Notes: generated from the letters alone by a model not told the origin. DNA of 64,000 nt from Rhizoctonia solani (GCF_016906535.1 NC_057383.1:1984001-2048000), one strand, 5' to 3'; counted from the first letter of the stretch, positions 1 to 13,256 are shown. A program made the numbers and translations.

Positions 1-1961
1 TGGTTGTATTATCTCATCGCGTTGAGTTATGTCCGCACCGCTCGAGACTTGAAACGTATGGAGTCGAATAGTCGGAGCCCGATTTTTTCAAGTTTTGCCG
101 AGGTAGGTGGGGTGTAAGTGAACTTTACCTTGTGCTAATGTGTGCGTTAGGTTTTGGAAGGTATCGTCACCGTGCGAGCCTTCTCAGCTGAACAGAGGTT
201 CTTTGATAAGCTACATAAGCAAGTAGACGATACGAATACGATGTGGTATCATTTCTGGTTAGTCTCGATCTCATGTTGACGATTACATCACAAAACTCAC
301 TTGTGTTTATAGGATGCTGAACAGATGGTTAGTGTTTCCCTTGCGACGAACTAACCTGCCTAACTTGACCATGTCAGGCTCCTCCTTCATTTCGACGCCC
401 TCGCCTCCTTGAGTGTGTTCATTACCACTATCTTCGCAATTTCGGGGCTTTTAGGAAATGGGTTGGCTGCAGTGACGATTACCACCGCCATGTCGTTTAC
501 GCAGAGCGTGTACTGGTGTTGCCGAACTGCCACCAGTGTGAGTGCCCAGAGTTTGGGAGGTCTTTGTGATACTGATTCAGTTGGTCCAGCTTGAGATGGA
601 CCTGAATTCCGTCGAACGAGTAGTCGAGTGCGTTCTCTGTGTTGTAGTCGTCTTTTGGATATTGAATTTTTGGACAGGTATCTTGATCTCCCTCAGGAAC
701 CTAACGGAAAGGACTGCCCGAAGCCTCCAGCTCATTGGCCATCTAACACGTCGAGCGATGCGCTCATCGCAGTTGAAAACCTAGTGATGAGATATTCTCC
801 AGAATTGGACCCGGTGTTGCATGGTGTATCGTTCAAGCTCCGTCCGCGGGAAAAAGTGGGATTGCTTGGGCGCACGGGTAGTGGCAAGTCGGTGAGTACA
901 TTTTAAGCGACCGATGGTCAGGGTGACTGAAATATTTATTGTCAATGATAGACGCTGGCGATGAGTGTGAGTATTTTGGAAAATTGAAGATAGGCGACAA
1001 ATTGAATCCGTTATCGTTACGTAGTTCTTGCGGTTCGTTGAGCCAAGTGAGGGAAGCATCCGGATCGACGGCTTGGACATTACGAAAATATCACTACAAG
1101 ACCTGAGATCCAAAATCGTATGTAATGCTCACAAACTGATTGAAAATACTGACTCGCCATCACAAGACCATTATTCCACAAGATCCTGTGCTCTTTTCTG
1201 GAACAGTGCGGTAAGGAAATCAGACTCAGTGCATCGCCACCTGGACCCGGTTGTTTACGCACGTGCGCTTCTTTTTCCAGAGAGAACCTCGACCCATTCA
1301 GGCAACACACCGACGCAGAGTGCCTGGATGTGCTTCATCGTGTTCAACTCACAGCACCTGTTATCTCGGCACGAACAACACCCGGATCGACACGTCCGCC
1401 ATCCCCGACTTCGTACCCCTATGATGATGAAGGGTTGCTCGACTCGAGATTAACCGTGTCGCTTCACACTCGTGTTAGCGCCGGTGGGGCGAACTTTAGC
1501 CAGGGCCAACGTCAGTTGTTCTCCCTTGCCCGAGCGCTACTTCGGAGAAATTCGGTGAGTGGCAGAGGAATGAAACAAATTCGTTTGCTGATTGTGTTTA
1601 AAGATTGTAATCATGGATGAGTCGACATCAAGTTTGGACTATGCGACCGACCAGAAGATCCAAGATACGATTCGAGAAGAGTTCCAGGATGCATTGACAA
1701 TTACGGTGGCACACAGAATACGTGAGTGCAGTGGGCCACGTCTCAAATGACTCGATTTGGCTGACCCGAGCAAACAAAGGAACCATCATTGATAACGACC
1801 GACTGATGGTGCTGGACAAGGGACACATTATCGAGTTTGATACACCGTGGAATCTAATTGAGCGTGAGGGCGGGTTGTTTAGGGAAATGTGTCTCCAGAG
1901 CGGAACATTTGCGGAGCTCAGGGCTGCTGCTGCGGTCAAGGCGGGGGTTACCTTAGAATAG
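1..1961 (+). CDS. ABC transporter of the ABCC (MRP) type, C-terminal part
   Basis: This is the 3' part of an ATP-driven multidrug or conjugate exporter; the 5' part lies left of the window. The reading frame is open from base 1 and is joined through several short introns (the first is 103-150). The order is: the end of transmembrane domain 2 ([11 protein letters not shown] coupling-helix region, then a hydrophobic stretch near 400-530), then nucleotide-binding domain 2. That domain has Walker [11 protein letters not shown] (about 865-893), an ABCC-style signature NFSQGQRQL (about 1493-1520) rather than LSGGQ, and Walker [13 protein letters not shown] followed by a switch His in VAHRI. The tail [18 protein letters not shown] is typical of full-length MRP proteins. 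The stop is TAG at 1959-1961. Membrane location and export role come from the family; the substrate cannot be read. No lesion was seen. Confidence 0.9.
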
Positions 1962-2150
1962 GGCTAATGTGTACGTTGAATGCGGTGATGTGTGACGTTA
2001 GGGAATAATCTATTCAATGCTTTGTCATCGGAATGCTGTGTTTGTGTGTCCGGCTGTGTCAAGGGCAGATCACGTGTTGGGGCCACTTATAACTCGGGAT
2101 CCCTGGTAGCTTGGGCGCCAACCCTCTCCGCGTTTTAACCACCACCAAGA

Positions 2151-3886
2151 ATGCCACCCCAGACCGTGCCGTGCCAGGTGCGAGCGATGGGACTAGTTTA
2201 GTCGGATTTGTATGCTGATTTACATACAGTACCGAACGGGCAAGACGCTCGGAAGCGGCACTTACGCCGTCGTAAAGGAGGCAGTCCATATCAAGACCAA
2301 CAAGTACTATGCTTGCAAGGTCATTAACAAGAAGCTCATGGAGGGTCGCGAGCACATGGTAAATGGCTCATTAATCTCGCACTAATTCGGCGCTAATTGG
2401 AATTGATAGGTACGCAATGAGATTGCGGTGCTGAAAAAGGTGTCGAGCGGACACAAGAATATCGTGACTCTTCACGATTATTTCGAGACGGCCCACAACC
2501 TCTATCTCGTATTCGACTTGTGTACGGGTGGCGAGTTGTTTGACCGCATTTGCGCCAAGGGCAATTACTACGAGGCCGATGCCGCCGAGCTTGTCCGGAC
2601 CATCATGCTCGCTGTTCAGCACATCCACGATGCGGGCATCGTTCATCGTGATCTCAAGCCCGAAAACTTGCTGTTCCGCACCAAAGCGGAGGATGCAGAT
2701 ATCATGATTGCTGATTTCGGTCTCTCTCGCGTCATGGACGACGACAAGTTCACCCTCCTTACTGAAGTCTGTGGTACTCCAGGCTACATGGCTCCCGAGA
2801 TCTTCAAGAAGTGTATGTTGATATTCTTTATCCCCCTAACTAAACTCATATTTTAATAGCCGGTCACCACAAGCCCGTCGACATCTGGGCAATGGGTGTC
2901 ATCACATACTTCTTGCTGTGTGGATACACGCCATTTGATCGTGATAACCAACAGCAAGAAATGGAGGCCATCATCCGTGGCGACTATCGCTTTGAGCCAG
3001 GTTTGATAGTCTTGGCGCTTGGTGTCTAGTGACTAATATTATAACCTCCGACAGCTGAGTATTGGGCTAACGTCTCCGAGACTGCCAAGGACTTTGTTCG
3101 TTACTGCCTAACCATCGATCCTAACAAGCGTCCGACCGCCGCTCAGGCACTTGAGCACAAATGGCTAGTTGACATTTCTCAGCACTTCGTGCCTGAGAGT
3201 GAGACAGGCCAGCCCACCAACTTGTTGCCCCACATTCAGAAGCAATTTGATGCTCGCAAGACCTGTACGTCTTCATTTCACTTCATTTTGTCCCTCATCC
3301 ACGCGGTCCGCCCAGGGGCCGGAAGACTCTGGGTCCGGGGTATTGTTTTCAGTTATTGATCGTATTCCTATTTTTGCAACACGCACAGTCCGCAAGGCCG
3401 TACTTGGCATGATGGCAATGCGCCGCATGTCCACGATGCCGATGAAGACGTCGCAACTCGCGCTGGATGTCGAGCAATACCGGAAGGATGCAGAGGAGGT
3501 GCGCAGGAACGAATGCTCATCTTGGAGTAACTAAACTGATTATATTTTAATAGGAACACGTCGACGAGGTACTTGCAAAGCCTGAGGATCTTAGTTCACC
3601 ATCTACCCCCACTGCCGCTACTTCTTCTACCCCTCCCCCTTCATCTACGCCACCTGCCCCGTCCTCTGTTCCACCTGCTGCTGTGCACGCTCCTGTTCCT
3701 ACTACCCCATCCATGACCCAAACCCAAGCCTCTCCTAAAGCTCCTTCTCCTGCCCCCAATCTTCCTAAAGCCCCATCACCGGCTCCCCCATCTACCAGCA
3801 GTTCGGACGGTGGCAAGCGTGGCGGGGGATCTCATCGTTCCAGTTCCGGACACTGGTGGCAGCGGTTGACGCGCCATTTGCCGTAA
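2151..3886 (+). CDS. Calcium/calmodulin-dependent protein kinase (CaMK1-like)
   Basis: Serine/threonine kinase of the fungal CaMK class, which phosphorylates targets in response to Ca2+/calmodulin. The start ATG at 2151 gives MPPQTVPCQ, spliced over an intron at 2178-2229 to [17 protein letters not shown] (glycine loop). Visible in order are the ATP lysine in ACKVINKK, catalytic [10 protein letters not shown], the DFGLSRV magnesium loop, [10 protein letters not shown] and the [20 protein letters not shown] segment. The basic stretch after the kinase domain ([15 protein letters not shown]) is where the autoinhibitory and calmodulin-binding helix usually lies. At least six introns interrupt the gene. 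The C-terminus is a Pro/Ser/Thr-rich tail of about 100 residues ending in basic and aromatic residues, longer than in minimal CaMK1 proteins. It lies 190 bases downstream of the ABC gene on the same strand. Confidence 0.92.
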
Positions 3887-4501
3887 TTACAGGGCCGTGG
3901 CGTATCTATTTACGAACCGAGTTCCGAAGACGAGAAGAGTATCAAGGCGGAACAGTAGGAATAAACTACAAGATGAGCTCAAGGGGTGATCGTGATTGCT
4001 TTTATAATTGTGTTTTTTGACCAGCCATATTAAATTTAGTTTCTTGTCTTTTTGATTGTTCTTTTCTTTTTCCGATGTTTTGATCGACTGGTAGTGAAGC
4101 AAAACGTACATATTTCATGGGCCGCGGGTCAGTGTGATCAGCTCGTCCAGGTCATTTTGATCTTGATCGAGGTAGATGAGCTGATGTGATATACGGGGTT
4201 GGATTGGATATACTGCCGACACTTTCCCAGTGCTGTAAGCCAACCGTAAAGGTCGACTGGTATGTTTCGTTAGGGCTTGATTTTGTGATGTGCGCGTAGA
4301 ATCGGTTTGCGCTGAGTGTTCAAAATCCAGTATATTCCAAGTGCTTGGCCAAGAGGTTGGAGATGCCGGAAAGGCTAGCGGCTGCAATTTCTTCTCTGCT
4401 TACTTCCGTGATGTAATTTTCTCTTTGTATATTTAACTTAATTTGGTGGCCAAGGATACGTATTTATGTACTACAGGAATCACTTGTTGCTTAACCCCAT
4501 C
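3887..4501. other. Intergenic region between convergent genes
   Basis: About 615 bases separate the 3' ends of the CaM-kinase (plus) and the TPR-CHAT gene (minus). The first 200 bases are AT-rich and presumably carry 3' UTR and poly(A) signals for both genes. No supported gene or repeat was seen. Confidence 0.5.
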
Positions 4502-7194
4502 CTACGACCCAATATGAATAAAACACGCCCAGCGTCCAAACGCCTTCTCTCCTACCTTCTCACGCAGTGCAGCGACAGCATTGTGAAGCGCTCGACCTGC
4601 CTCCCCGTTTCCCAACTTTCCCTCCTTCATCAGCTCCGCATATACCCTATCTGCTACAAACGGCGCATCCTCATCTTTCACCGACCACCTTGTTGCAATC
4701 ACGCTCGGATACCCAGCCATCAACATCCCCGACGCAAGGTGTATCGCTTCGTCCGGCAACTTGTCGTCGCCTGTTGCTGTCTGACAAGCTGACAGAAATG
4801 CGAGTCCTTTATTTCTAAACGATCGCCGGTTGATAGCAGCAAGATCGAGTGTACCGTCGTGCAGGAAGAAGCCGCTCTTGGTAGCATTGACAACATTTTG
4901 GTGAGCATAGCAAGCAAAGTGGACCCAGTCGTGCTCCTCCATCGCATCCAGTACGGTAGCTGTTGTTGCCTGTTCATTTATGAGTTCCGAGTATTTGCCA
5001 TTATTTTGGGTATGATCCTTGACTAGCTTGAGCTCGGTGATTGTACCAGGGAGTGATGTGTGTTTGGGCGTGTTTGGCTGACCGACTGCGAGCACCCGAG
5101 GTGCGGTGTTGAGCGTACTGGGGTTCGATGCCAGAAGGGCGGTAAGCGTAGGCGTGTACGACGATACAACATAGTTGAACACCTTGCATCCATGCTGACT
5201 ATAGTCGCCAGCTGCATGCAGTGGCAAAAAGGACAGGGTGCCTGTCGGACACCAGGTAATATGTGGCAAGTCTAAGTCGTTCTCCGGGACGTTCTTCTGC
5301 ACGGGAACTATTAGTAGTTAGATAGGAGAGCGAAAGAGGCGGGCATACCGTATATCCAAGAAAGTCCAACACCGGCTTGACAATATCGCTCCACAGATCA
5401 AGTAGCATACTGGCAAAGCCATCTTTGTATCCTGGTAGTGGTACGAGTTTCACTCCACGTTCGCGAAACCCCTTGTTGCGAAGAGACCCTTCGAGCTTTT
5501 CACGAGCTTCTTCAGCCTTTCGTAACGTGAAATTGGGGAGATGGAGGTGACTGATGGTCGATTGTCCGGGAACGACAAGAAGCGCGTCACAGCGCCCTTG
5601 GTCACAGCGGTGATGGCTGCAGCCGATCACAACCACAGGTCCATGTCGTGCAGCATTAATGAGCCGGTCCGATTTCAGAGGCAGAAGAAAGTCATTGAAC
5701 CCGTCGAGTGTGCGTATCTGAGCTAATAAATGGTTGTAGCCTATAGCTAGGTTGTGTCGATCAACCAACGAATTGATCTTGGGTGTGAATGTACGGGACA
5801 CGGATAGCTCAGTACCGGTCTGATGCAAGGTATTTGCTATCGATTGAAGCTGAGTAGCTATATCCGGATGACATTTGTAAAGCCGGTCAAGAGGCGAGCG
5901 GAGCATAAGACTCTGGCTCCAGACCACACATCTTGCGTGTTCCAGCCACTCAAGAGCCACGTCGAAGGCGGACGAGAGAATAGCGGTTGAACTGGCCTTG
6001 GCGGCTATATTCCCAGCTTTCTGTAGGTCTTGATACTGTTGATTTGTGGATGAGCCGAGCCAAATGAACTGGGGCATAAGGTTGATTGCAGTCTTGTATG
6101 CTTCCATACAATCACGAAGACAAACACTACGCCATGCCCATTCGAGCGCATACATGAACGTTTCGCGTGGGGGTCCAGCTGTTGACTGGGACGCTGTACG
6201 AAGAAGATGCATAGCTCGGTGGAAGGTGCATGAATGTTTCGTATGCTCATAACGAGTAAAATATGAGAGCGATAACTGGAATTGAAGCTCAGACATGCAT
6301 GCGTGATCGTCCGGGGTCAACGCGACTGCACGATATTTGTAATCAATTGACTTTTCGAGGTCGTTCATGTCACCTGTGCGCTTGAATCGAGCACTGTAGT
6401 CCAATCCTAGATTCATAAACAGGCGCGGTAAGCCTGGGTCATCGTCGGGGGTCAATTCGATTGCACGAGACTTGTACTCGGTGGACTTTGCGAGATCGTT
6501 CATATCGCCCGTACGATTAAATTGAGTACCGTAGTCTACTCCTAGGTTATTAAGCCATCGCGGTAGGTCTGAGTGATCCTCGGGAGTCAGTGCGACGGCA
6601 CGAGATTTGTACTCCATTGATTTTTCAAAGTCGTTCGCGTCACCTGTGAGCTGGAATCGATCACCGTAGTTTATCCCCAGACCAGCAAGATATCTTGGTA
6701 GATCTGGGTGATTTTCGGGCGTCAATGCGATTGCACGAGACTGGTACTCTATTGACTTTGTAAGGTCGTTCGTATCGCCTCTATGCTTGAACCGACGGGC
6801 ATAGCTCATTCCTAAACTATTGAGCAGGTGCGGCAGGTGCGGGTGATCATCTGGGGTCAGTGTGGCTGCGCGAGAATAGTATTCTATTGACTTTGCATTG
6901 TCGTTGATGTCGCCCGTGCGGCTGAATCGCGCCCCGTAATCTGCTCCAAGATGGATAAGCCGGCAGGATAAGGTCCGGCAATAACTGGGGACCAAAGATA
7001 GTGCACGATTGTCATATTCTATAGCTTTCTCAACGTCTTCCAGCTTTCCCCGGCGGTGAAATTCACTGCGGTGAGAGACCGCTAGCTCAACTAGCTCGCT
7101 AACGTTGACATCTGTGAGTATAGTATAGATCAGCCTATAGGTAATACATCTCATATAATTTTGAAAACTCACTTAGACGTACACTGGCACCCAT
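4502..7194 (-). CDS. TPR-CHAT protein (TPR array plus caspase-like CHAT domain)
   Basis: A tetratricopeptide array is followed by a CHAT domain, a clan CD (caspase/separase-like) peptidase fold. With ATG at 7192-7194 and introns at 7112-7172 and 5297-5348, the three exons join in frame to 859 codons plus stop. Five to six TPR-like units of about 44 residues lie in the N-terminal half (each with a KSIEY.SRA..LTP core). The CHAT domain fills the last 260 residues, with the expected His in DWVHFACYAH (about residue 721) and Cys in LAFLSACQTA (about residue 766), so the dyad is intact. The reading frame stays open upstream of this ATG for about 25 codons, and an ATG near 7400 could begin an extra 5' exon, so the N-terminus is uncertain. 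The substrate is unknown. In bacteria TPR-CHAT proteases act in CRISPR- and gasdermin-linked defence; a similar role here is inference. Confidence 0.88.
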
Positions 7195-7977
7195 CTCTGT
7201 TGCTCTGCGAGTATCCTTGGCTTCTCCGCCCTGATCCGAAACTTGCTCCGCTCTGTCTTTAGAGCTTTCCTGTAGCTACAGTCCTGGCTTTAGCTCGAGC
7301 CACATGAGCGGTCGAAATATCTGCCTGCCTGTTCGCCCTGTATAACTGTACACTCACTGTGCTCTTTATTGAGCCACTGCTTGATCTCCATGACGCTCCA
7401 ACTATGCTAATCGCTTCCTGATTCTTGATCGCTACTAGAACAAGCGTTTTCACTCGGATTGCTACGCAGACCCGGCAAGTAGAGTGTGAGTTAGAGGAAA
7501 CCTACTTGATTTTATGTATCTGGAACTCGTAACGCGTACAATGTTAACTTACGTAGAGTAGTCGCTGCTGGGACGGGGAATTTGTTGTACCATTCTCCAT
7601 CCCAGGCCTTCTACGTCTTATCCCTATCCACCCGGATCCTCTGTGGCCCTGTACAGATGCTGCGTATCCTTTTTCCTCCTTCTCTTCTGCCCATCATAGA
7701 TATTTATCCCCTGCTTAGGCTGTGTGTATTCCAGTGCTGGAAAAATCTATTCACGTTTGTCACTGCCTGGCTAGAAAGCCATGATCAACCATATATATAG
7801 GATTTGATCTTCGGAAATGCGAAGTGCTTTCTCTGAGGGAGAAACGCTAAGGCTCGCTCGCGTTCGCCCATCGTTCTCCCCGCGTTTGATAAGTTGATGA
7901 GCTCCATAAAGCCCTGCAATTGGTCGACTGGCGTTCATGCCATTTCGGGACATTCATGTGACACTTGTCAATCCCAA

Positions 7978-8465
7978 TTAAGTAGTGCCCGGCGAGAGCA
8001 TGAGAGCCATAAGTTCTTCTGCGCGCCTTTGAGCCCGACGGTTTTGGTAGAGGCCCCGATCCAATGAATCCCGAAATAACAGTACTATTTTATGCACCAT
8101 CTTAGACATGTAATTGCCCTGTATATATCAGCTCATACAAGTCCATTGATCATGAGCAAACTCGAGTGCGCATGTAAGTAAACATTATTATTCAACCTGC
8201 ACATCGTTCATGTACGTCCCGCCAATATGACAACTTCGGGCAAGGGCCCCAGTAAACTGAGGCCTATGTAGGCGCTGATCCAGGTGATATCGATGGTGTC
8301 GGAATCAGTCATGTGATAGACCTGGAGTGTGGAGTTCGGCGAGCAAGAAAGTGACTTGCCGAAGTCACAGTATGCACTCATGATCAACATGGAACGTATG
8401 TGGCCGGGACCCCTGATTGCGTCTTTGGCTTCCAGTCGTGGATCCTCGGAGTAGCCGTCTCCCAC
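7978..8465 (-). CDS. Hypothetical gene, 3' exons (paralogue of the fragment near 14.4 kb)
   Basis: I do not recognise the product. The last exon begins after an acceptor ending TATATACAG near 8127 and reads GNYMSKMVHKIVLLFRDSLD, then RGLYQNRRAQRRAEELM and a TAA at 7978-7980. An upstream exon reads SCHIGGTYMNDVQ just before a possible donor near 8195. Both stretches align with the minus-strand fragment at 14382-14640 in the same order, so they are real coding blocks of one family. The remaining upstream sequence to 8465 is open in another frame, so the exon borders and the 5' end are not settled. The copy may be partial. Confidence 0.4.
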
Positions 8466-8469
8466 TAAT

Positions 8470-10158
8470 TTCGAGTAAAGAGATCGGTCTGAACTCCCTT
8501 TTAGGAATGCTTGGGAACCGGGTAAATTAGATGTATATCGACGCAGCGTGCGGAGGCGATATCCTTCATATTTGAGCTGGGCTCACGTGACTCAGGGGGC
8601 TGCCCAAAAGCTCAACGCGTTCACGTATACTTTGTTGGCACTGAGCTTCCGTAAGGCTCGCGAAAAATAGAATACAAGGCCGTATTTGATAGAATATCAT
8701 GAGTTCTGCACGCGCGGGCCCAGACTCGGACTGTTCTTAAGTGCCAGCGCGTTTAGAGACCTCACTGTATGCGTCCAGGTTCGCTAACCCGCGTCCGCAG
8801 TTTATTATATTTCGGTGATCGCCATTGCCCTATTCTGCCCTTCTATTTGCCCGTAGCCCCTTCTTGGTGAGTGCCGCTGTTGCTTCCAAAAGCTCCCGTC
8901 AGATTCGCTAATCGACGGAGGCGACCCCCTGTCCTTTTAGGGATCCTCTTTGCCTCCCGATACTCGCGAACTATGTGCATGATCTGTACAGATACAGTCT
9001 TCCAGCTGGGGCTTTGTACATGGCTAGCGGTAGGTGCGCGTTTATTTGGTCGCACCTAGATTCAGTACTCACATATACCCAGCGTGGAGATGACGAGTCG
9101 CTGCTCACTCCCGTTGCGCACCCGCACGGTTTATCTCACGCTACCTACCCGCCTCACCCATTCGTACTACTGTAGTACTACTGTCGTTAGTACAATCTTT
9201 CTGTACTTTGCCTCGACCTCTCGCGTTTTCTGTTGTTTGTTGTATGCTAGTCTCATTTCGGTCTCTCTCTCTTTTATTTTCTCCCTCGATTCGTTTGTCG
9301 CTTTACACAGTAGACGCACGGTTGATCCACTACCGCTTTTGCGCACGCCGCCGTGCGGCGTGCCCGGCTCCGCTACCCGCACCATCCTGCCGCACCTTTC
9401 CCTCAGGAAGTTGATCCAGACCCCTCCACCTAGGTCGCACCGCGAGCGTGGGCTGAATATGAATAAGACTAGGCTGGAAATACTGACGGTGAGCAGGAGA
9501 TAGAGATGGAACGCTGCGCAGGCGAAGTGTGGGCAACTGCTGTTACTACCCAGCCTAGGAAATACAAATCGCCGTAGCTTTCAAAGGTAATATATACTAC
9601 TCAAGTATATTCAACTGTAGTATAAACGACCTCTTACCTTTGAATATGTTCTACTTACTAGTAATCGAGCGGAAGCTTGTTTTGGTCTTATCGATGTATC
9701 GAAAAGGTCCTGTAGGTCAATTCAAAAATAAGTTGAGTGTTCCCGCCTCCCAAAATCAGCGTCCAAAACACTTAAATCGAGGATTTCATCTCGGTTGCTT
9801 GATCGCAGCGCAAATAGCACTTTGCGCAAGCTGACAGGTCTATCAGCGCTGGTCGCCAGCGCCATAACTTTCCTCAGTGAGACGAACTCGGCATCTAGAT
9901 TAGGACTCGATGAACTACCTCAACGATCACACGAATGCAATTTCTGCATGTGCTATCCATGGCACTCTGGACATAGTTGATGATGAAGCATTGAACGAGG
10001 GATGGCGTGGTCTATCAACATGCCCTTTGCTGTAAAAGTGAGGGGTGAGTAAAATGGGATTGAATTTCAAAAATAGGATGGGCGCCTGAATGTCCGCTAA
10101 AAATCTATATAACAAACCAAGGCCAAGTGCGTGGGTGTCTATACACATCTGTAGCTAT
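8470..10158. other. Gene-poor intergenic region
   Basis: About 1.7 kb without a convincing gene. It holds pyrimidine-rich tracts near 9200-9300. Near 9575-9645 is a short inverted repeat with arms TTCAAAGGTAA and TTACCTTTGAA about 50 bases apart. The short open frames here have no recognisable domain and overlap on both strands. Confidence 0.4.
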
Positions 10159-12850
10159 CTACTCTGTCTCTTCCAACACGGTCACTCCAATAGGCATCAT
10201 GGGAGTCCCACTCAATTTCCCATCAGGTCGCTGGACATGCGGTTTGGCGACTCCAGTAGCATTCCATTTAATCATATCTCCGGAGGGATCGAACGTGAAC
10301 GACGACACTAGGCGCGAGAGTACAATTTCTACATCTTCAGTGTCAGAATTCAGGGGTTTACTCCAAAAAAAGCTACAAACTCATCTCCAGTTGGGCGAAC
10401 TTCATGCCTCTGGAGCAACAGCTGTCAACTTTTGCTAATTGAATTAATATGAGACCACTCACGGACACGCTCGCGGTCCTCCCAAGAATGTCATCCTAGC
10501 GATCGTCAAAAAGAATGTCCCAAAAAAGATATTCACTGCATTGCTAATACGTACATTGATGAATATATTCCAGGCGTTCGAGCATCCGAAACGCTGGCTG
10601 GCAATGGTTCAAGCCAGCGCTCAGGTTTGAACTCCTCAGCATCGGCCCCCCAAGTTCGTCTGGAGCACCGGATCAGTAAAGTCGCACAACATGACTTCTA
10701 ATACTTACTTATCCTTATTAGCAGCTCGAAGGGCTATATGCAGAGTGGTACCTTTTGAGATTCGTATTGTCGATAGCGTGAACTCTCCGTCCTTGGTCTT
10801 AACAGGGTAATGGAGAGGTAGTGTCCAGTCCTTGGCTGCGACACGAATCGTAAATACCGGAGCATGAAGCCTCAGGGACTCTCGACAAACTGCATCCAAG
10901 TAAGACAGTGAATTGAGTTGGTCGTAATCCAAATTCTTTCCGTGAGAACGATGCGCTGTGTCAATTTCGTCGCGAAGTTTTGTTTGCACCTCCTGGTGCT
11001 CGGTCAATACGTTGATCACTTGCGAGAGAACAGAGCTAAGGTTTCATAAAAACTGGTCATTAGCTATGCTCTTAGCATGTGTAACTTCAGTACCTTATGG
11101 TGTCATGTCCTGCAAATGCTAGCCCACTAATGAATATAAATGTGCATATCTTATTACCACATTTTGGATTGCTCCACTATTATTACGCACTTGACTTGTG
11201 CCAATACCTCCTCATCTGTCATCTGGTCGTGAGGTGCGACGACAAGGTTTTGCCTCACTAGATGTTGACGATGTCAAGTCAAAAATAACAAAAACAGTGG
11301 AAACAGAATTGCTTACAGAGAGCCGTCATGATGTCCTTTCCGGCCGCCACTTCTGAATCCAAGGTTCCATTATCCATTGCTTCCCGTTTATGTTTCATTA
11401 TCTCTGCTGCCTAAATCTTAGCTATCAGCGTCCCGTTCACATGCCACTTGTATCGAGCTGACCATCTTATACATAGTGTCAGACACGCTCTTCATTTTCT
11501 GCACAGGCCGGTGTGGGATCCACTCTACAATCGCCCGACGAAAGGAAGCAGGCCCTATCCGAGAGAAAAATGTAATAAATGGATGAAAATACCACATTTC
11601 TATTATCAAGGCACTTTAATAATGGTTAGAGATGTGTAGAGGCAATAGTACGCCCACACTCACAGAAAGTCGCGAGAAGCGGCCAGATAGTCTGGAATGT
11701 TTCCTTCCAATATCCCAAACGAATGGCCAATTCCTAAACGAAGAAGTTCAGTTAATCTCCACAACAGGTGTTTGTAACACACCTGCTTGACCAATGATCT
11801 CAAGGGAAATCAAGTGGATCCATTTGAAGATGTCAACTACCCCCGCGCTGGCTTCGTTCAGTTCAACCTCTGATTTCAAGTTCTCGACGAACTGCGAATA
11901 TATGTGTTAGCGTATAGCTCGATCAAGATCCCGAATTATAACGAGTGACTCACCTTTTGCCCAATTGCTGTTATAGTAGGCGTCTGGATGCGAAATATTA
12001 TCAGATAGTACGGATATCGCGATAGGAAAACTTTACCACTACGCGCAAAAGGAATAAATGTGAGATTTTGCAACAATATTATACATCCTTACTCACGATT
12101 GCGAATGTGGCTTGTGGTGAAAACTGGGTTTAAGATCTTTCAAAAATTCAATGCCGTATAGCTAATGACTGGGATAATCGACACATACTTTACGTTGGAT
12201 TTTATGCTGGTGTCCTAATGAGAGTTAGCCATAGTTATGAAAGCTCATGCTACCGAGTTTACCATAGACTGTAGAAACTACTTGTCCAAATACAAGCTCT
12301 AGCCAACTAAATTCAATAAAGATGTTTAGTAAACAACAAAAACAAGTAAGTGAAAAGCTCACGTAGTGAACCAATCGGGCTCCTTAAAGGAATCATGTGC
12401 CTTGATCAGGATCTCTTGGAGCGCCCGCGGGTCTGAAACCCATAGCTCGCTTGCCTGTATAAAAGTGTAGCTAAGTCGTCACTAATAATCTCATTAACCT
12501 ACCCCAAATGGTCCCTGTATTCGGCATACTGAACCATAAGTATTCCTTAATTTATCTTGAAACTCGAGGCCTCCTTCATCGTCGAAGATATCGGACACGC
12601 TTCCTGTCAAAAGCAGCATATTTAGCTACAAGGAAAACGTTTTTTGAATCGGTTACGTGCCCCAAACCGCCGAAGTCGCAGTAGGCCCATCCAACATCGA
12701 AATATCTGACTTAGTGTTCAATGTTTTGTACAGAGCCAATATACCCATTGCACCGGCGACGCCAAGTAAGACATAGCAAAGTTGATGGTGATACGAAATT
12801 CCTAGTTGCAACAACGCCGAGCTGGGTTGGACTGAAGAAATTTTTGACAT
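10159..12850 (-). pseudogene. Cytochrome P450 with a probable frameshift near the 3' end
   Basis: A haem monooxygenase gene with many short introns. ATG at 12848-12850 gives an N-terminal membrane anchor (about residues 22-42). The P450 landmarks are present: AGHDTI in the I-helix (about 11105-11130), ESLRL as ExxR (about 10895), FKPERW (about 10615) and the haem loop FLGGPRAC (about 10485). The haem loop continues over an intron ending TTGCTCCAG into PGMKFAQLEM. Directly after EMSL the frame meets TAG (near 10365). The expected C-terminus (DVEIVLSRLVSSFTFDPS...) continues in the next frame to a stop at 10159-10161. No intron with matching phase removes the break. I therefore call it a probable pseudogene, or a frameshift of assembly origin. 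The substrate is unknown. Confidence 0.65.
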
Positions 12851-13079
12851 AATGAGCGGGCGTTGGAAGACAACCCCGAGCTTGGAGGCGAGTGGTAGAC
12901 CGGCTCTTTGTTGTTTTATATGTACGGAGGAATGCTACGTTAATATCAGGTCTGATTCCTAATTCATTTTCTGCTGTGAAGCATTGCTGTGACATAACAA
13001 CGTGCGTTCAATGCCGGAGGTAGATCTATTCGGCAGAATCTACCAGTCCAACTCTCTAATCTAGCCTGTCATGTCTCTA

Positions 13080-13256
13080 CGGGGACCCGAAAAAGCGTGG
13101 AGTGCTCCAGAGTGCTCAGGTTTTGGAGACCCGTTCATTTGGATCCTACCAGGTCCGGAGCGTACCACGAGCACTTCGGAGCGTCATATTTTATGCTCCA
13201 AAATACTCGCTCGCCTTTACGAGTGAGCGAGCGCTCCGGGGGTTTTCGGATCTCCG
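13080..13256. mobile_element. MITE, 177 bases, family 1 (intact copy)
   Basis: The ends are inverted repeats: CGGGGACCCGAAAA at the left and, reverse-complemented, CGGAGATCCGAAAA at the right. A TA dinucleotide flanks both ends (13078-13079 and 13257-13258), as in Tc1/mariner-type target duplications. It has no coding capacity. A second, inverted copy lies at about 14045-14194. Confidence 0.7.

Noticed and set aside
8843..9536. Several overlapping short ORFs near 9 kb
   Set aside because: Overlap on both strands, no motif, no joinable exons.
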